In this document: piece after piece, positions 4,758-6,667 of the stretch
Position numbering within the stretch: position 1 is the first letter of the stretch
Layout: every line of letters starts with the position of its first letter
Assembly (NCBI GenBank): GCA_005800405.1
Contig: SYFN01000187.1
Location: 1-6,667, forward strand
Origin: Burkholderiales bacterium
GTDB taxonomy: Bacteria > Pseudomonadota > Gammaproteobacteria > Burkholderiales > Burkholderiaceae_D
DNA length: 6,667 nt
Reading direction: 5' to 3'
Program-made: the position numbers and the translations under genes
The notes under the pieces: model-generated
Told to the model about the DNA's origin: nothing
Seen by the model: only the letters and a program-made list of their open reading frames with translations
Databases searched by the model: none

Positions 4758-5641
4758 GTTCGGATTTCGCCACCTGGCGCGCTACCGTGCAGGCCGACAT
4801 GGAAGGCGTGTTACTGTCTTTTCTGCCGCCGGTGACTCAGCCGCCCCAGCGTCTGCACGAGGCGATGCAGTACGCGGTGCTCGACGGTGGCAAACGCGTG
4901 CGACCCTTGTTGTCATTTGCGGCCGGCGAGTTATTTGATGCCCCGCGTGATGCGGTGATGCGTTCGGCGGCTGCGGTCGAAATGATTCACGCGTACTCGC
5001 TCGTGCACGACGATATGCCGTGCATGGACGACGATGATCTGCGCCGCGGCAAGCCCACCGTGCATAAAAAATACGATGAAGCTATGGCCTTGCTGGTGGG
5101 TGATGCATTGCAGTCGCAAGCCTTTGCAGTGCTGGCGGGCGCCGCGCTTGACGCGGAACGCAAAGTTGCTATTTTGGAAACGCTCGCCCGCGCTGCTGGA
5201 TCTTTGGGCATGTGCGGTGGGCAGGCGATTGATCTGGCCTCGGTCGGCCTGGTGTTGTCGTTGGCGGAACTGGAGCAGATGCACAGACTCAAAACAGGTG
5301 CTCTGCTTGAGGCCTCTGTAATGCTTGGCGCGATGGCAGGTAAAACCCTGAGCTCTTCAGAAGTCGACGCTCTGCGCGCCTATGCTGCCGCGATTGGTTT
5401 GGCGTTCCAGGTGGTCGACGATATTCTGGATGCCACTGCCGACTCGGCCACGCTCGGCAAGACGGCGGGCAAGGATGCAGCGGATAACAAACCCACCTAT
5501 GTATCCATACTGGGCCATGATGAGTCGCTTGCTCTGGCAGAGAAGTTGCGGCAGGATGCCCACCGTGCACTCGCGCCATTTGGGGATGGCGCGCAGCGGC
5601 TAAAGAGCTTGGCCGATCTGATCGTGCACAGAAAAACCTGA
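4754..5641 (+). CDS. ispA: Farnesyl diphosphate synthase (polyprenyl synthetase, short chain)
   Basis: A cytosolic trans-prenyltransferase that condenses IPP with DMAPP and then GPP to give farnesyl diphosphate (C15), the precursor of undecaprenyl phosphate, quinone side chains and haem O. The 295-residue protein has GGKRVRP (45-51) for IPP binding, the first Asp-rich motif [16 protein letters not shown] (85-100) and the second FQVVDDILD (218-226), followed by [17 protein letters not shown]. Tyr81 and Ser82, five and four residues before the first Asp-rich motif, match the chain-length region of E. coli IspA (YSLIHDD), which supports a C15 product. Length agrees with E. coli IspA (299). The start overlaps the xseB stop by ATGA, and dxs begins 10 bases after its TGA. 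A geranylgeranyl diphosphate synthase is possible but less likely. Confidence 0.94.
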   Translation: MSSDFATWRATVQADMEGVLLSFLPPVTQPPQRLHEAMQYAVLDGGKRVRPLLSFAAGELFDAPRDAVMRSAAAVEMIHAYSLVHDDMPCMDDDDLRRGKPTVHKKYDEAMALLVGDALQSQAFAVLAGAALDAERKVAILETLARAAGSLGMCGGQAIDLASVGLVLSLAELEQMHRLKTGALLEASVMLGAMAGKTLSSSEVDALRAYAAAIGLAFQVVDDILDATADSATLGKTAGKDAADNKPTYVSILGHDESLALAEKLRQDAHRALAPFGDGAQRLKSLADLIVHRKT

Positions 5642-5651
5642 GACACCCATT

Positions 5652-6667
5652 ATGGACTTATTAAAACAAATCAATGATCCTGCCGCGCTGCGCAGTTTGT
5701 CGCGCGCTGAACTCAAAACGGTCGCCGATCAGTTGCGCACCTATCTTCTGGAGTCAGTATCCAAGACCGGCGGACATTTGTCGTCCAATCTCGGCACTGT
5801 CGAGCTCACGATTGCGTTGCACTATGTTTTCAACACGCCGGAAGACCGTATCGTCTGGGACGTCGGGCATCAAACTTATCCGCACAAGATACTGACCGGA
5901 CGGCGCGATCGCATGCCATCGCTGCGTCAGCAGCACGGCCTGTCCGGTTTTCCGCGGCGTGACGAAAATCCCTACGATACTTTCGGCACTGCGCATTCTT
6001 CTACCTCCATATCTGCGGCGCTGGGCATGGCACTCGCCGCACGCACCAAACATGAAGATCGTCATTCAGTTGCAGTCATCGGTGATGGCGCGATGACTGC
6101 AGGTATGGCGTTCGAAGCGCTGAACAACGTGGGAATTTACGATGACATCAAGATGCTCGTTGTTCTCAACGATAATGACATGTCCATCTCGCCGCCTGTG
6201 GGTGCGCTCAATCGGTATCTGGCTAGGCTGATGTCCGGCAAGTTTTATGCGGCTGCCAAAAACGTCGGCAAATCTATGCTGCCGCCCTCCATGATTGAGC
6301 TCGCAAAACGTTTTGAAGAACATGCGAAAGGCATGCTGGTGCCAGCCACGCTGTTCGAAGAGTTCGGACTTAATTACATCGGTCCTATCGACGGACATGA
6401 TCTTGATTCGCTCATACCAACGCTGCAAAACCTGAAAAATCTTGAGGGTCCACAGTTTCTGCACGTGGTCACGAAAAAAGGGCAAGGTTACAAACTGGCC
6501 GAAGCCGATCCAGTGCTCTACCATGGCCCTGGCAAATTCAATCCCAGTGAAGGTATTAAGCCCGTCACTGCCGGCAAGATGACCTACACGCAGGTGTTTG
6601 GCGATTGGCTTTCGGATATGGCCGCTGCCGATGAAAAGCTGGTTGGCATCACGCCCGCCATGCGCGA
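5652..6667 (+). CDS. dxs: 1-deoxy-D-xylulose-5-phosphate synthase, N-terminal part (cut by window end)
   Basis: A thiamine-diphosphate enzyme joining pyruvate and glyceraldehyde 3-phosphate to DXP, the first and often flux-controlling step of the MEP pathway and a precursor for thiamine and pyridoxal. The frame is open for 338 codons to the right edge, about half of the usual ~620. Visible are [20 protein letters not shown] (40-59; catalytic-type His41), [16 protein letters not shown] (69-84), the ThDP/Mg site [16 protein letters not shown] (144-159) to VLNDND (171-176), [20 protein letters not shown] with DGHD, and [14 protein letters not shown] (267-280). The window ends just after GITPAMR in the second domain, before the conserved catalytic Glu. 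ATG 5652 lies 10 bases after ispA with only a weak GAGA site, so translation is probably coupled to ispA. No stop or frameshift is seen. Confidence 0.95.
   Translation, partial: MDLLKQINDPAALRSLSRAELKTVADQLRTYLLESVSKTGGHLSSNLGTVELTIALHYVFNTPEDRIVWDVGHQTYPHKILTGRRDRMPSLRQQHGLSGFPRRDENPYDTFGTAHSSTSISAALGMALAARTKHEDRHSVAVIGDGAMTAGMAFEALNNVGIYDDIKMLVVLNDNDMSISPPVGALNRYLARLMSGKFYAAAKNVGKSMLPPSMIELAKRFEEHAKGMLVPATLFEEFGLNYIGPIDGHDLDSLIPTLQNLKNLEGPQFLHVVTKKGQGYKLAEADPVLYHGPGKFNPSEGIKPVTAGKMTYTQVFGDWLSDMAAADEKLVGITPAMR

Noticed and set aside
4486..4938. 150-codon plus-strand frame over xseB and ispA
   Set aside because: Out-of-frame reading of two certain genes; composition rich in Arg, Ser and Pro.
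6066..6524. 152-codon minus-strand frame opposite dxs
   Set aside because: Antisense to strongly conserved DXS sequence, with no independent support.

Overview
The window reads as ordinary chromosome from a betaproteobacterium, most likely Burkholderiales and perhaps near Oxalobacteraceae. This rests on the xseB-ispA-dxs cluster with a Rieske oxygenase divergent from it, on the protein sequences and on a moderate-to-high GC content judged by eye. It is an inference, because no search could be run. I see no CRISPR array, transposase, phage gene, tRNA or rRNA, and I do not see a new defence or mobile system.

Layout. Bases 3-293 (+) carry the last part of DNA polymerase I (polA), but the first ~100 bases encode the C-terminus of an amino-acid-type periplasmic binding protein, fused in frame to polA. 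This is either an assembly or amplification chimera or a real rearrangement. A LIV-1-like ZIP metal transporter follows (+, to 1164) with an unclear start. Three minus-strand genes, read from right to left, form a likely operon: a Rieske non-haem iron oxygenase (4163-3063), an EamA/DMT-type membrane transporter (2976-2077) and a two-domain rhodanese sulfurtransferase (2050-1193). The EamA gene is interrupted by one in-frame TAG at 2188-2190, after which clear EamA coding continues for 36 codons. The sulfurtransferase converges on the ZIP gene.

The 327-base divergent intergenic region (4164-4490) is AT-rich. It holds a perfect TATAAT box facing the Rieske gene with a 7-bp dyad just upstream of it, a long inverted repeat in the predicted Rieske leader, a second imperfect hairpin, and a TTGACA box facing the plus-strand operon.

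From 4491 on, the plus strand carries a tight operon: xseB (exonuclease VII small subunit), ispA (farnesyl diphosphate synthase) and dxs (DXP synthase, cut by the window end). dxs supplies the first step of the MEP isoprenoid pathway and ispA makes the C15 product downstream. xseB overlaps ispA by ATGA, and dxs starts 10 bases after ispA.

The points most worth checking are the polA chimera, the amber codon in the EamA gene, and the control region and substrate of the Rieske oxygenase.
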